From contig NC_052030.1 in the NCBI RefSeq assembly GCF_015832195.1, positions 9,319,439 to 9,383,438 on the forward strand: a DNA stretch of 64,000 nt, read 5' to 3'. Positions within the stretch are counted from its first letter, which is position 1. Each line of letters begins with the position of its first letter. Under the pieces are notes generated by a model. The model saw only the letters and a list, made by a program, of their open reading frames with translations. It made no database searches and was not told where the DNA came from. Both the position numbers and the translations under genes were made by a program. This DNA is from Motacilla alba alba (Eukaryota > Chordata > Aves > Passeriformes > Motacillidae). Shown one piece after another: positions 37,001 to 52,000 of the stretch.

Positions 37001-40000
37001 AAAAGGGAAAAAAACACTCCACCAGCACTGCCTTAATTACAGGGAAGCGCTCCTTTTCCAAGGAGAGCCTCGGCGTGTCAGCGCTCAGCCGAACCGGGGT
37101 TAGCCGGGAATGGTTCCACTTCCCTTCCCCTGCCTCCCTACCTGTTTGCGCAGGTGCTGCAGCTCCTGAGCGCTGCCCGCGGGCTCGGCTGGGGCCGCCA
37201 GCAGCCGCTGAGCATCGGCCAGCAGCGCCCGGCTCCTCCGCAGGTCCCGCCGCAGCCGCTTCTCCACGTCGAAGTCGCGGTGGCCGATCTGGGATGGGGA
37301 CAGGGGGTGTGTGAGCCCTGCTGGCCCCTGGAACCTCCAGCAGGACCTTCTGCCCCACGCCAAGGCGTTCCCCACTCAATTTAGGGGTATTTTGGTTGAA
37401 CTACACCGGAGCAGCGAGTGAACACCTCCAGGATGTTCCACATCGCTCCCCACCAAAGGGCTGCTCCTCTGAAGACATTTGCCCACCCCTGGTCTCCAGG
37501 AGTCACATCCCCCCCAGTGGTCACCCCTGTGGCCAGAGGGACAGCCTGGTCACACAGCCACAACGAGTACCTTAAAAGACCCATCCTCTATGCTCCCCCC
37601 CCAGAGAGAGGGAGAGAGCAACCATGGTTACAGGGATAAAGGAATTAGAAAGCCACCAAATAAACAGGGACATGGTTTCAGTGCTCGATTTCAGCACAAC
37701 TGAGGTATAAGAACGTTTTCCATTTCGGTTGTTTTCCACGGCTCTTGTTTCAAACCCCTTCCCTCTCCTATTTTCTGTTCGCTGGCTAAAATCAACTGTG
37801 TGGATTTGACCTTGTAGCCTGGTTTAGAGCTGGCTGGAATTTGCTGGAACAAGAAATCATTGGCATCTCCATTTCCTTAATTAGTTTTCTGGGTCGGCTG
37901 TTTTCTTCCCGTTTTTTAATGAACTGTCCTCTGCAAACCAGAGGGTGTTTGCAGCACCACCACTGCTGCTCCCCTGCCATCCCTCCAGCTGGATTCTGGA
38001 CACTGCTCACATCATTTCCCTCTTGCTCAGGGTCTGTCCACGACCACAGGGGATAAATTTGATGGTGTGGCTGGAACCAGCTGCCCCCTCCCACCACTGC
38101 AGCCCAGGATTTTTAAGTGACAAAGCCAGGATTTGATTTAGTAGCTGCTGCCAAACTGTGCTCGTGTCTCACGGCAATCCCAGCTGCACGGCCCCATCTC
38201 CCTTTCCCTTACACCAGGACTGCCCTTGGGGGGCTGGGGGCTGCCAGGGCAACACCTGGGGGCTGTCCTGGAGGGAGAGGAAGCCTTTCCTCCTGAGCCC
38301 CCCCAGCTCCTGCTGCCTCCTCATGCATCTCAGCTCCCCTCCTCTGAACAAGCAGGACACATTGCACTCTTGTAATAATCCCCTGCTTTGATACAGCATT
38401 ATTTATTGTGACAGTTCCCAAAACATTTCCTAAGCCAGGAGCAGGAGGGTTGTGCTGGATAAGCCTCGTCAGACCATTTTGTGTCTGCTTGAAATATTCC
38501 CCCCATTCCTGTGCTGCAAAGATCCCAGATTCATCATGTGAGTTTAATGAACTCGCAGGACTGCCAGGGCTGGGGAAATGGTGAAATGCAGCTTGTGCCA
38601 ACAGCCAGAGGACACAGGGCTTGGTTTCTGTGCCAGGGTGAGTGGCACAGGGACAGTGTGAGGGCGGGCAGGAGGCATGGGGACATGTGACAGATACTCT
38701 GGGCTGAGCTCTGGGGAGCAGCACCACTGAGATGGTGACACTGAGCTGGTGCCATCCTCAGCCCTGGGCAAAGGGCCAGCTGGGACCTCTCTCAGGCACC
38801 AGAGCTCTGGGACAGCCTCCAGGTGATGCCAAGGGATGCCCAAGGAGGCTGAGTCCAGCCCCTCACCTGCTGGCAGAACTGGGTGTGCTTTTTTCCCGTT
38901 GCTGCCACAGACTGCTCAGAGAGGGGAAAAGGATTTGTTCACCAAAAGTGCTTGGGATATAACTCCTCTGCAATGAGCAGGATGGGATAAACTGCTTTTC
39001 TAGGCAGCTGGATGCACTCCAGTGCCACACCTGGCTAGTTTGACTCTCATGAAACACCAGGAAAAAACAGATACCTCCTCCTGCTTGGATAATTCTCCTG
39101 TATATAAAGGAACAATTCCCCTCTGTGGGTCCTTAGTGGGACCACGCAGCCTCTGTGTGGTCCCTGCAGTCCCAACACCTCCAGATCCCAGAGCCTGCTG
39201 TGGCTGGGTGGCATCTGGGACAGGTGAGGGACAGAACACCACCAGCAGCTGTCACTGTCATATTATCTGGAAAAATCCCCTTGCCCAGGATTTTCTCCTG
39301 GGAAGCTGAGGAGCCTCGGCTTCTCCTGTGTTTTGCTGCTTTGGAATGTGGCTGGAGATTGTTTATCCAACATGGGAATTGTTTTGGCTTAATGACCAAT
39401 CACAGTCAGGCTGTGTCGGGTCTCTGGAAGGGTCACGAGTTTTCATTATCATTCTTTGTAGCCTTCTGTCTATCCTTTCTCTATTCTTTAGTGTAGTTTT
39501 AGTATAGCATTCTTTAATATAACATCATAAAATAATAAATTTGCCTTCTGAGAACACGGAGTCAGATTCTCAATTCCTCCCTCGTCCCGGGGACCCAGCA
39601 AACTCAACAAGCAGCTGCACATGCACCAGCACCAGGCTGCCGCTCTGGCTGCACTTGTTTATGCCCACTCCTGTTTTTAGGGCAGGTCTGGCCCACAGAG
39701 CAGCCCCTGGGAGGGCACTGCCCCCTTACCTGCTCACACAAGGTGCCAATGAGCCCTTCCAGGTCCTGCTTCTCGTGCAGCACCATCTGCTTCTGCTCGT
39801 GCTCCTGCTCCAGCTGCATCTCCAGCTGCCGGAGCTGCGGGGGAGAAACCCAGCCACGCTCAGAGCCCGGCCACCCCTCAAGGTGACAGCCACTGCCACA
39901 GTGAGGGGTTGGCATTCCCCAGGAGAGGGAGTGAACCGAGGCCTCTGCAGCCAGCACTGGGGACCAGGAATGGGCCACGTCCCCTGGAGCACCTCCTATG

Positions 40001-43000
40001 CCCAGCAGTGGGACACGCAGGACACTGGGGACAGGATGGGCTGCTGGAAGCACACCCAGACACGTCCCTGCAGCTCTGGAATTTATGTTTGAACCCACCA
40101 ACCCTCATGGCTTTGAGGAAAGGTTATTTTCTGCAAATCATCCCCAAACACGAAGCCCTGGAGTTGGTGCCCTTGGTGCGACTCTGGTGTTACTGGGAGC
40201 AGTGGGTCCATGTGCTGCATCACGTGTGGCTCTCACACACTGTCCCCAACAGCCCCTCCAAGCCTGATTGGCACCCCCAGGCTGTGACTGGGGCTCACAT
40301 TGAGGTGACGGTGGGAAAGCAGGAACATGGACCCCTGGAAGGGGACATGGGGAGCTCTGGGGAGCACCCAGCATCAAACCCACCCAGCGAGGACCTACCC
40401 TCTTCTGGCAGGACTTCTGTGTGTCCTCCAGCTCCTCGTCCTTGTCCTCCAGCTCCTTCTGGTGGATCTGCTTCATCCTCTCGATCTCCAGCTCCAGCCT
40501 CTCGTGGAGCTGAAACCCCCAGAGATGATGCACAGCCCCGAGGGGACGAGGATGGGGCTGGGCTGTCCCAGCAGGGACAGACACCCCTGGTCCCCCCAGC
40601 CCCAGGTTACCTGCTCCAGGTGATCCACGGCGGCCGTTTGCCGCTCCAGCTCCTTCTTCTGCTCGGCAGCGCTGCCCTCCAGGTCCCAGAGCTTCTTCTT
40701 GAGCGCAGGCACCGTGTCCGTGGCCCCGGGGGTGCTGAGCTCCTGCACTCGGCCGGCCAGCACGGCCACCTGCTGCTCCAGCCTGGCCACCTCGGCCTCC
40801 TTGTGCTGGGCAGAGCGGGGTCAGAGCCTGGACACTCACACCCCGCTCCCAGAACACACAGCATTCCCAAAGGCATCGTCCCAAGCCCCTGGAGCAGCAG
40901 CAGGGGTTGGGCAGCCCCCGTCCCACGCTGAGAGCCCCATGCACACCTTTCCCTCTCGATCCCCTTCCCACCCCCCTGGGCTGTCCCCCGAGGGGTCCCT
41001 GCAGCCCCAGCTGCCCGGGGGTGCTGGCAGCAGCCCCGGGGGTTCCCCCCACCCTGCCACCACGGTGGCATTTGGTGCAGCACCATCCCACGGGGCACAG
41101 ACAGCACCTTCCCAAGGTGGGACTGGGGGCAGGCATGTGAGGAAGAGCACAAGTGACCCCAGTGAAAATGGGGTGAGGATTCAGCCCTGATTAGCTGAAT
41201 CATGGGGTGGGGATCGTTATACATAGCAGCATCCCTTCTGGAAGGAGATTTAAACACGCTGAACTGTGCTAGGAGAAATTGGAATCAAGTTTCCTGATTG
41301 CCTCTGCTCTAATTGCAAGGATAATGAGTGCTGCTCCCGAAACTGGGTCCAAGACAGCAAAGTGGGGTCTCCTCTTACCTCCAGGCTCTGCTGCAGTTTG
41401 CCCATCTCCCAGCGGATGCTGGTGTTCTCCTGGGACAGCTTTTCACGGAGGCTCTTCTCGAAGGCAGATTGCCCCAGGGCCTGGGCCAACTGCAGGTCAA
41501 ACCTGGAGGGGAGCACAGCAAGGTCAGGCTGGGAGCAATCTGGGGCAGTGGAAGGAGAATATTCCCCTCCATGGCAAGGGATGGAGCTGGATGAGCTTTA
41601 AGATCCCTTCCATCCTAAACCAGTCTGGGCTCAGACCCTGTGTCAGCCACACAGCAACGGGATGGAAAAATAACTCCCAGCAGCTGAAACAGACAAAAAA
41701 CAGCTCCACCCTTGCAGCAGCTCCTCACCACCCCAACCCTCCCCAGCTCCACACCAGCCTTACTTCTTCTGCCTCCTCTCCAGCTCGTGGCTGCGGCTCT
41801 GCTGGCTCTCAGCCAGCACCCGGGCGTCCTCCAGCTCGCAGGCCAGGCGCTGGCAGCGCCGCCGCAGCCGCTGCGCCCCGTCCCGCGCCGCCTGGCACGC
41901 TGCCCGCGCCTCGCCCAGCTGCGGAGGGGCACACGGAGGGGCTGTGGCACCCAGGGAGGGACACACGGACACCGCGGGCCCCCCCAGGAGATGGACACGT
42001 GCGCCCCGTGGAGGAGGCGTCTCACAGAGCCCGCTGACCCCACGGCACACGCACCCCACAGAGGAGGAACCCCACTGACCCCACACCTCCTGGATAAGAT
42101 CCCCACCAGGACTCAGCCTCACTGCATTCCCCAGGGTTGGTTCACCCAGAGATTTTGCACTAAACAACGACAACCCGTGGCCCCTCCAGCTCCAGGCACC
42201 CTCCGAGTGCCTGCAGCACCCCAGCCCCTCCTGCTGAGTCAGCAGAGCTGCCCCGGGGGCGATGCCTGATCCCATTTCTCTGCAAAAAGGACTGGAATCC
42301 CCAAGGATTCCTGTTGTGTTTGGGACAGACACTCAGAGCTCTCCCACGCCAGGGAATGGAGTCATTAAGGAAGGACTTTAAATAAGCAAAATCTTGCATT
42401 AATGAAGCCTGTAATTCCAAACTAACTGAGAGCAAATGGGCTGCTTCGCTTTACCCAAGCTCCTCAGACTCAGCTTCTTTCTTATTACTATTTAATGTAC
42501 CATGAGAAATCTTTATTTCTTTGTTTTATCCTTATGGGAAGTGACCTGACTCCCAGGCACTGCTCAGGGAAGCACGTTTGGCTTTTTCCCTCCTCAGGGC
42601 AAAGCTCAGGAGCTGCCAGCTCTTTGTGTGACAGATGGGGAGAGCAGAGCCCTGTACAGCTCCTAAAGCCAGAGCAGCGCCAAGACCCACCACTGAAATC
42701 CCCCTGCCCACAGCTCCTCACCCTCTGCCCACGCTCACACTTGACCAAGGAGGAATTTTGCAATGCAAAAGCGATTTCTGAGGCTCAAACCAGTAGAAAA
42801 TATCTGGTTTTCCCTGGTCAGTGGCAGCAGCAACAAGAAGCAGATGCAGTGCTGAGCCCCAGCCCTGCAAAGCTCCCGGGAGCAGGGAGAGGAATATCCC
42901 TAGGACAGCCCTGCTGCCTTGAGTGTCCCTGTCCCCTCTGAGCTGGCAGCACTTGCCTTTTGCTCGAGCCCTGTCCTGGTGCCCAGCTCTGCCTCCAGCC

Positions 43001-46000
43001 GCTCCTCCAGCTGCGCCAGCCGCTTCCGCAGGAACACGATCTCGGTCTGGGCACAGTCAAACCTCACCTGCCACTCGTCCTCTGCCAGCGAGAGACACCC
43101 AGGGGGGCAGGGTGGGCGCTGGGGCCTGACCAGCCCCTGTGGCCCTGCTGGGGGCAGGGGAGGGGATGCACAAGGCACCAACACAGGGCTTATGGAGCAC
43201 GTCTCTGCTTTGTGTGCCCAGGGCTGCCCCACTCACACAGAACACGTGCCCTGCCTCAGGCACAGCATGTGTGCCCATCCCATCCCATCCCATCCCATCC
43301 CATCCCATCCCATCCCAGCAGTACCCTGGGGCACAGCACCACCAGCTCCACACCAGATCCAGAGCTGTGTCACCGAGCTGTCGCTGCCAGCTCCCGCTGG
43401 ATGAGCAATGCGGGGTGACAGAACGCTCTGGAGCGGCCAGGGGCTGCAGAGTGGCACTGACTGGGGGGAACAAACCTCTGCCCTCTTCTCTGCGGCCCCA
43501 CAGGTCAGGCTGGATGCCCAGAGCGTGCATCACCTCCGGAGGGACATCCCTACCTCCTCCAGAGCCGCTGATCTTCATCTCACGCAGCTGCACCAGCTGC
43601 TGGGCCTCTTCCAGCTGCTTCTCCACCGACTCCAGTTTCTTCTGCACTTGGTCGTGTTTGCTCTGGGGAGGGGAGGAAGGGAGCAGCTCTTCCCAGCTCT
43701 GGGGCACTCAGGAGAGCTGTGTCAGGGGGATGGCACGGCCACTGTCACGGCACAGGGGCTCAGGGTTCTGTACCTGCAGCTCCTGCAGCTCGCGGGTGCC
43801 CCGCAGCCGCTCCGCCCGCTCCCCGTCCAGGGCCTGGCAGGTGACATCGCCCTTGTAGCGCTCATCCGACAGCTCCGTGGTCAGGTCGATGATCTGGGGG
43901 AGCAGGGGGTCAGTCTGGGCATGGCTGGGGGGGGTTCTGCCATGCCACAGCCATCCTGACAGCTCTGCCTGGTCTCAGGAGTGCGCACCAGCACTGGCCA
44001 GTGTCACCAGTGGGAGCCCAGGCTCCTGTCTGGCAGCTGCCTGAGCCACGCTGCCTGCACTGCAGGGCTCATCACAGCTCTCCATTGTCCTACTTTATTG
44101 CATTAAATTTGCTTTGAAACCAGGAGCAGGAGGGGAGAATTATTAATCCAGAAAATCAATTCCATTTTCCGCAGAGCAGACGGGCACATGGTCCTTCCTG
44201 CTCAGCCAGTCCAGCGAGGGGCTGCAGAGCCACAGGAAAACACAGCATTCCACCACTCCTTTCCTGTGCCTGACAGCATTTTAAGGCACCTCACATTGTG
44301 CAGGCACCAGCTCCTTAGGGAGTCCCACAAGTTTAACCTAGTAAGCAAATCCCACAGGATTTCTCTCCCTGGTGTTTTCCTAGGTCTGCCCTGAGGCAGT
44401 TTCCTTGCTCAGCATTCCCAAAGGGCTTAAACTAAACCATCTTTACCCCCTTTCCCAGGGATGAGGAGGGTCCTGGCCTTGGGGGCTGTTGGCTCCCTTG
44501 GGCAGAGCTGCAGCCTAGCCCCAGCTGAGCCCTGCTGCAGCCAAGGGAGCTGGGAAAACCCAGGGTATTTATAGAAACCTGGGGAGCTCCTTCTCCTCCT
44601 GATGCTCGGCAAAATCCCAGGCACAATCACAAGGAGCTGTGCATCCGAGAGCAGAACCCACAGAGGACCAGCAGCCAGCTGGGAACATGGAATCCCAGGA
44701 TGGTTTGGGCTGGAAAGGACCTTAAAGCCCATCCAGTTCCACCCCATGGGCAGGGACACCTTCCACTAGCCCTGGTTGCTCCCAGCCCCATCCAACCTGG
44801 CCTTGGATACTTTCAGGGATGGGGCAGCCACAGCTTCTCTGGGCAGCCTGGAGTGATGCCAGCCTGGAATTCTGCAGCTGGACACTGCAGCCTGTCCAGG
44901 ATCCTGTCCAGGGGACCATCCCTGGCAGCTGTCCCTGCCCATGGCTCCTCCTGCTCTGCTGGAACTGCTGCTCCTGTTCATCCCCATCAGCTCCCGTCCC
45001 AGCCTGGCCAAACAGAGCTGTGGCAGAGGTTTTGGGGTCTGTATCAGATGTTTTGGGGTCTGTACCAGAGGTTCTGGGGCTGTACCTTGCTCTCCAGACT
45101 CTCTGTAGTCTGTCTGAGCTCGCTGCACGCCTGCTCGGATTTTTCTAGCTTCCTTCTCAGAGCCGCCAGCTCCTCCTAGGGAAGATTGGGAAAAAGCACA
45201 CAGAGAGTTCCAGCATCCTCGGTTTATTTATGAAAACCTTGTTTTCTGTTCAAAATAAGTGGAAGAGACATAGCTGCCTTATTAATAAAATTTACCAGGC
45301 AACTTTGAAGGCTGCTCACTGCAAATTGCCGGGACTACAGCTCCTGACATGAATTCCATCGGAGGGAATGTCAGCTTTAGTGTGTTTTATGAGAGAGCAG
45401 CAAACCTCAAAAGCCTGGGATGAACAGCCAGGGGCCTGGATCATGCCCAGGGAGTGTCCCAGGGCCCTGGCAGGTATCAGAGCACAGCGCAAAGGCACGG
45501 TGTTGGCTGTGATTCCTTCCCAGGCAGCAGGAGCTGCTCCATGCAGCCTTTGATGTCCAACACTGAGCAGGAGCAGAACGTGCAGAGCGGTGATAAAACC
45601 AGAGGTTAACAGATGATGGGGCCTGATGGATCCCAGGTGGGTTTGGAGACAAAAACAGAGGCTTGGGCAGCTTTTATTTCATCTGAGCCAGCCTGAAAAC
45701 ATCTTGTTAAAACCTCGCTAAGGCAAGAGGAGGAGCGGGACTCCAGGGAAGACAGGAATTTAGCACAGGTCTCAGAGGGTGCAGAGGGGTGAAAGGAGCC
45801 TTTCCTGGGACAAAAAATGTCCATTAGTGTCTCCCATCACCCAGGGCAGCACAGGTGGATGCCAGCACAGCACTGGGGACAGCACAGAGTGGAGTCCCCT
45901 CTGTCACAGGGGTGTTTGAATGCTCATCTCCCAGCACCCCAGCCCATCCCCAGGGGTTTGGCTCAGATGACACAGCCCCAGGAGCTTGCAGAGGGCACGA

Positions 46001-49000
46001 GGAGGGCAGTGGGGGAACCCTGGGGTGGAGTTTGACTGTAGGGACATGGTGTGTTTGCCACTGTCCCTCTAAGCAAGAAGTCACTTCTCCCTCCACAGCT
46101 CTGCAGAAGGTGGGACACTGGGCTAAGAACAGATGGCAACTTCTGGACGGTAGGAAAAACATCTCTGCCTGGGCAGAAGTGATTTCCAACTTGAGCAATC
46201 CACCAGGCAGAGCCCCTAAAGCACCCTGTCCTGTCCTGTCCTGTCCCACCCAGCCCAGCCCAGCCCTTGGCACTCACCTCCTTAGCACGGAGCTGCTCCT
46301 CGGCGAGGTTCACGCTGAGCAGGGGCCTCACGTGGCTCAGCAGCTGCCACCAGGGCCAGTGCCTGACTGCCTGGAACACCTGCAGGTTCTTCTGGATGCA
46401 GCGGACGGCCAGGCGCTGGATCTGTGGGGACACAGCAGCCATGACCCCCACCCAGCCAGGACTGCCAGGAGGGACCGGGCTGGGACACCAGGCTGGGGAG
46501 GGAAAGGGGCAGAGGAGCTTAGGGATGGCAGCACAGCATCTCACAGCTGCAGGGAAAAGCTTCAAAGGAGCTCAAAAGAGCTTTTCTTTGGGTGCTGTGG
46601 GCCATATCCCAGCAGCACTGACCTGGCTGGGCTCAGGTATCCCCAACCTGTTCAAACCCAGGGCACAGGGAATACTTCTCTGTCTGCTCTGGGGTGCCCT
46701 GACCCCCAGGGCAGCACTGACTTTCACCCTCATTCATGGAGAAAGTTTCCCAGGCTTCAAGCTAGACTGGAATCCACAAAAGTGTGCAATAGATTATAGA
46801 GAGCAGTGTAGGTGCATCACTTGGGGAGAAATTGAGGGTTTGGGATTTTTAGTATGCTGTGGATGGGAGCAAGATGGAGGGCACAGGGTGCCATCCTGGG
46901 TTTCTTCTTCATGCTTCTCCTTCCTTCTTCTCCATGGATTTGGGTGGCATTTTGTAATTGGGCAGAACAGTCCCCACTGTGGGTTCTTTAGGATCAGTTA
47001 TTGGGTTAACAGGGAAAATAATCTAGGGGTCAGTTCTTAATTGGAGAGTTTAGTGTTAAAAGACCTTGGAACAAGAGATTGTTGGCCATTTTGTGCCTTC
47101 TGATGAAAAGCTGCCGAGCTCACAGTAGTGAGACTGTTTTACGGATAAGAAATAATAAACACCTGGGTCCAGACATGAACTGTCTCAGGTGCCTTCAATC
47201 CAGACCAGAGAAACTGATGACTGAAATCCCACAGCAGCCCACAGGATGGGTACCTTCAATCTCTTGAACTTTTGTCGGCTGAGGAAGCCCTTGCAGGCAG
47301 CCTGGAGCAGAGTCATCTTCTGGGCTATCAGCTTGTCCCGCTGCTTCTCCAGCCTGGAGATCACCCCCGGCTTCAGGAACACCTGGGAGAAAGGAACCGC
47401 TTACACCCCCAGGTCAGGGCTGAGACCTCTCCCTCCTCCTTGACACAGGCATCGACCATCACAAGGTGCAATTCCTCAAACCTTTTCCTGTGGGATGCTG
47501 CCTGTTCCCCCACTGTGGGGATGGATGGATGGAGGGATGGATGGAGGGATGATGGATGGATGGATGGATGGAGGGATGGATGGAGGGATGGATGGAGGGA
47601 TGGATGGAGGGATGGATGGATGGAGGGATGGAGGGATGGATGGATGGATGGATGGATGGATGGATGGATGGATGGATGGATGGATGGATGGATGGATGGA
47701 TGGATGAAGGGATGGATGGATGGAAGGATACCTCCACTGACAGAGCATTCTGACAGGTAACACACAGATGCACACAGGTAGTAGCAATGATGTGTTACAA
47801 TAGCAAAACCAAAACAAACCAGATGGTTTTCCTTCTCTGAACTGGTCAGAAATGCCTCAGAAATTACACAGATTTGCTGATGCCATCAGACCCAGGCCAG
47901 TATCGACTCTGAGTGTCTGAAGTGCCTCTGGGTCACTGCTGGGAGAAGCTCTTGGAATCCGGGATCAGGAGCTCCCAGCCATTTGCATGGCCCAGCTTTA
48001 ATAACCCCTGAGTGACACGGGCGAGGCCGGGGCTGTGCTGAGAGAGCCGCATTTTAACCACGCCAAATTGAATCAAAGCACGACCCCACGGAACGTGGCT
48101 CTCCCGGAGCTGATGCCATGATTGCTCCACCACCCATTCGATTGCCTCATTAATGCCTGAATTAACTCCCCAACCCTGCGAGTTTCACAGCTGGTACAAA
48201 ATCAATGCTCAAAGCGACGGCAAAGCGAACCCGTCCCTAACGAAATGTGACCGGGGCTGCCACCGTGCTATTGATTAAGAACGAGGGTTCCAGAGAGGAG
48301 ATAATTATAAACGGCACAGGGCAGGATAAAAGAAAGGCGTTTTGCTCCACAGAACCGTTCTGCGAATTCTTTCTTTACAAACTCCAGAGCTGAAGGCAAG
48401 CGCGCACGTGAAATTAATTTTTCTTTCAGACCATGGCACTGAAGTTCAAATGTGGTTGCCGTGACAGTTCCTGCTCTGCAGCAAACCCACGAGCTGCCCA
48501 AGCCCCCTTCACTTCCAGGAGACATCAGTGGTAATTAGGAACTTAAATACCACGAGGGGCTGGCTGGATTTTGGTAATTAGGTGCAGGATTTACCCTGGG
48601 TACTGCTTTCAGATGAGAATTACAACGTTTTCCTCTGATATTTAGCGAGTCTCAGTTTCCCAGCCCACCTGGTGCCACATGCAGCAGTGGAGGAGAGCCT
48701 TTGTTCCCAGTTTGGGGAACTTTGGGCTGCTGGGGAGCCTGGCATGGGGCTGTGCCCACACACACCAGAGCCACGGGGAAGCAGGGCACAGTCATGGTAC
48801 CTGCGTGCGTCCTATGGCAACGCTCTTCTTCTCCAGATCCAGCGCCTGGAACAGCTCCTCGATAGCCTGTGGAGAAGGGGCACATCATGGGAGTGCTCAG
48901 GAAACACCCACACCCTGCTGTGAGCTGCTGAAATGGGGTGCAGAGACCCCCAGTGCTCACGGGCACCCAGGGAGGGTTCATCCAGCTCTGCCCTCCTTTC

Positions 49001-52000
49001 CTCCTGCCCTTGCCAAAGCCCAGTCCCGAGTCCCAGTGCAAGGACTTTCCTCCCCCGAGGCTTTCAGCAGGATGGGGAGTAGAGATCTGCAGCTGCAGGC
49101 GAGATTTTCCTCCTTTTGCTGCCATCCCTGGCCTGGCAGAGCCTTGCTGCACGGGCAGGAGGTGACGCAGGGGACAGTGCCTGTCCCAGCACCCTCCAGC
49201 TGCACTCAGCGCTCCCCTCCTGCCCACCTCACCAACAGCTCATCCCATCGAGCCGAAAACAGGGGGAAGGGCAGAGTTCTCCCCTGCGCCCACGGCACAG
49301 CACAGAACTCCCGGAGGATTCGAGCAGGAGATTATCCCAAGGAGAAGCCTGAACTCAATTACTCCAAGCTTTGGACCAGAACATGAACATAACAGCAGCA
49401 GCACCAGCCACTCCCCTGGGGCAGCCAAGCTGTCTGGATGGATGTGTGGTTTGAAAGCCCCAGGGCTATAGAAATTGTAATAAAAACCCTCTGCCAAGAC
49501 CTCACTCCACACAGCATCATCTCATCTGCTCCCCGAAGGACAAACCCACAGAAGGAACATTCCGCCATGGAGCTGGGAGCAGCAGGATTGCACCCCTGGC
49601 CTCAGCAGCAGCCGTGCAAGGAGGGGATGGAGCACCAGGGAATGAGATATGGGTCACAGAAACACCGTGCCGGGGTGAGGAAGCGCCAGTGCTGTGGCTG
49701 TGCCTGTTCTGGTGGCACTGCTGGGGCCAGGAGTGCTGTAGGGCTGTGCAGGACAGTCCCAGCCCAGCACAAGCACGGGGCCAGCCCTCGCTGCCCTGTC
49801 CCCTCACAGCTGAGCCTCTCTCCTCCTCCAGCAGCCAGGTTAATGCTGTGTCCTGGAAGCATTTCCCAGCTGACAAACCCTCGTGGCAGCAAGCTCCGGG
49901 GAGGATGGGATTTTCCAAATCCCCTGCTTACACACTGCTGACAAGGCACCCTCTGCCTCCGACAGCATTTCATAGCAATATTGACCTTTCCCAATTGTCA
50001 GACTTGTCTTATTAAATCCCGAGGTCTTAACTGCCTTTGCACATGCTGGCTGCAGTTTGCACAACACAGCACGTGCCCAGCTTTAATTCAGCTCCCCTCA
50101 GCTCTTGGTGGCTCATCCACAGCCTTATTCCAGGCATGGCTTTGCGCTGGTTTTGCTACAAATTTACTAGGAAACAAAAAAAACTGGCACACGTCCAGAT
50201 TCCCTCCTGAGCTCTTTTTGGCTTTCAGCATCACAGGGTGAGGTGAGGAGTCACCCCAGGCTGCAGGTGATGCCCAGTGCCCAAAAGATTCCACAGTCCC
50301 TGCTCTCTTGGGTCCCTGGGGATGTTGCCTGGCTTGTCCCCAGTCCCAGGTTTTTGGGGAGCCAGGGAGAGGGACTGGGGCCACAGCAATGCCCACATCC
50401 TCCCCTCAGTCCTGGCATCATCAGAACCCCACTGGGGGTCTCAGCCCGTGCCCCCCAGCCCAGCACACACCTTGCTCTCATCGGGCACCTCGTAGGCAGA
50501 GTTGTGCTTCTTCATCACCTCGGGAGCCAGCACCTGGAAGCGCCTGCGGAACTGGGTGAGGAGCAGCCGATCCGAATAGCCTGGGGGCACACGGGGCTGT
50601 CGGGGGCTGCACCGCGCCCAGGGCACGCACTGCAGGCCGGGGAGGGACCTGCTGGGGCACCCTGTGCACAGCAAAGGGCACTGGGGGTGGAGGGGTCATG
50701 GGGAGCTGCCATGAGAAAGAAACCCCTGCAGTGAGGGCAGAGAGAGGGCACCGAGATGAGTTTGAGGTGGCCAGATGCCACCCCAGCACATGTGTCACCC
50801 AGGACGTGCCCCTGGGCCTGCTGCACAGCTCCCTGTCCCCACGGCATGGGCTGTGGCTGTGGGCAGGGCAGGTCCAGCCTGATGCTCCAAGGGGAGCTCC
50901 ACTGGAGCTGCAGCCACAGGGCTCAGGCAGGAGAGGGGCTCAGAACCCCTGCAAGAAGCAGGAATAAAAATGGAGGAGAATTTCTGATCGGGGAATTTCT
51001 GAAGGAGGGGGATTCTTTGCCTGCTGGTGAGAAGCAGGTGATGAGCAAAGGCTGGAAGGGCTGAGCCTGGGGCAGGGAGCTGCAGGTGGGACAGACACAG
51101 GCCAGGCAGGGTCTGGACATACCGACACGGTGGAGGCGCAGGGCATCCAGGAGCTGGGTCCCCTCCAGCTGTGTCCTCAGGGCCACCACATCCAGCTGTG
51201 GGGCTGCATCTGGTGGCGCTGGGGGCCGAGGGACCGGCCCTTCCCCGCCCATCCCTGGGAGGAGGCAGTGGACAAAGTGCAGCTGGGACCGTCGGAGAAG
51301 GTTGGTGAGGGCGTCCTGGAGGGTGGCAGAGGTCAGTGGGGATGGAGGGGACAAAGGGTCAGCACGTGCTGGCAGGGGGAAATGCTCCCTGTGCACCTGC
51401 AGGGTGTCTGGGCAGGTGGAGGGGTCAGCTCCAAGTGGGGAACAGCATCAGTCAGGGGGTGAGCACAGGTGGTGAGCAGGACCCTTCCTCCGGATGTGCC
51501 ACCCATCCTCAGGTGACGGCCAGAAAATGCACCAGGATTTGTAGAATCACGGAATGGTTTGGATTGGAAGGATTTAAAATCATTGTGGTTGAGGGATGGT
51601 GGGGAGGGGCTTTGCCAGGGACAGGCAAGACCCCAAAATGGACTGGTCAGGGACTCAGCAGAGCCTGAGCCTCATCTCCTGAGAGAGTTTGGCCACCTAA
51701 TTAGGTGTGAGAGCAGCAGGAGCCCGGCAGTGCCCAGTGCCTAGGGCTGGTTACTGCCTGAGCACTTAAGAGGATTAAAGCAGCGAGGTGCTTGTATAAT
51801 CTGTGTCTGATCTGTGTGAGGTCTGTGTGTGATCTGTGTGATCTGTGTGAGATCTGTGTGAGATCTGTGTGAGACCTGTGTGTGATCTGTGTGAGACCTG
51901 TGTGTGATCTGTGTGAGACCTGTGTGTTATCTAAGATCTGTGTGTGACCTGTGCGAGGTTTGTGTGAGGTCTGTGTGTGATCTGAGATCTGTGTGAGATC

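Larger units (their letters stand above)
34044..37141 (-). other. MYO18B intron between w25 and w26 (3.1 kb)
   Basis: Contains the E-box element (34330), poly-T/poly-A tracts (34785) and a CR1 fragment (35735). The rest is unique sequence. Confidence 0.75.

Noticed and set aside
47373..47817. Long open frames of HPSI / MDGW repeats
   Set aside because: Translation of the ATGG tetranucleotide array; no gene evidence.
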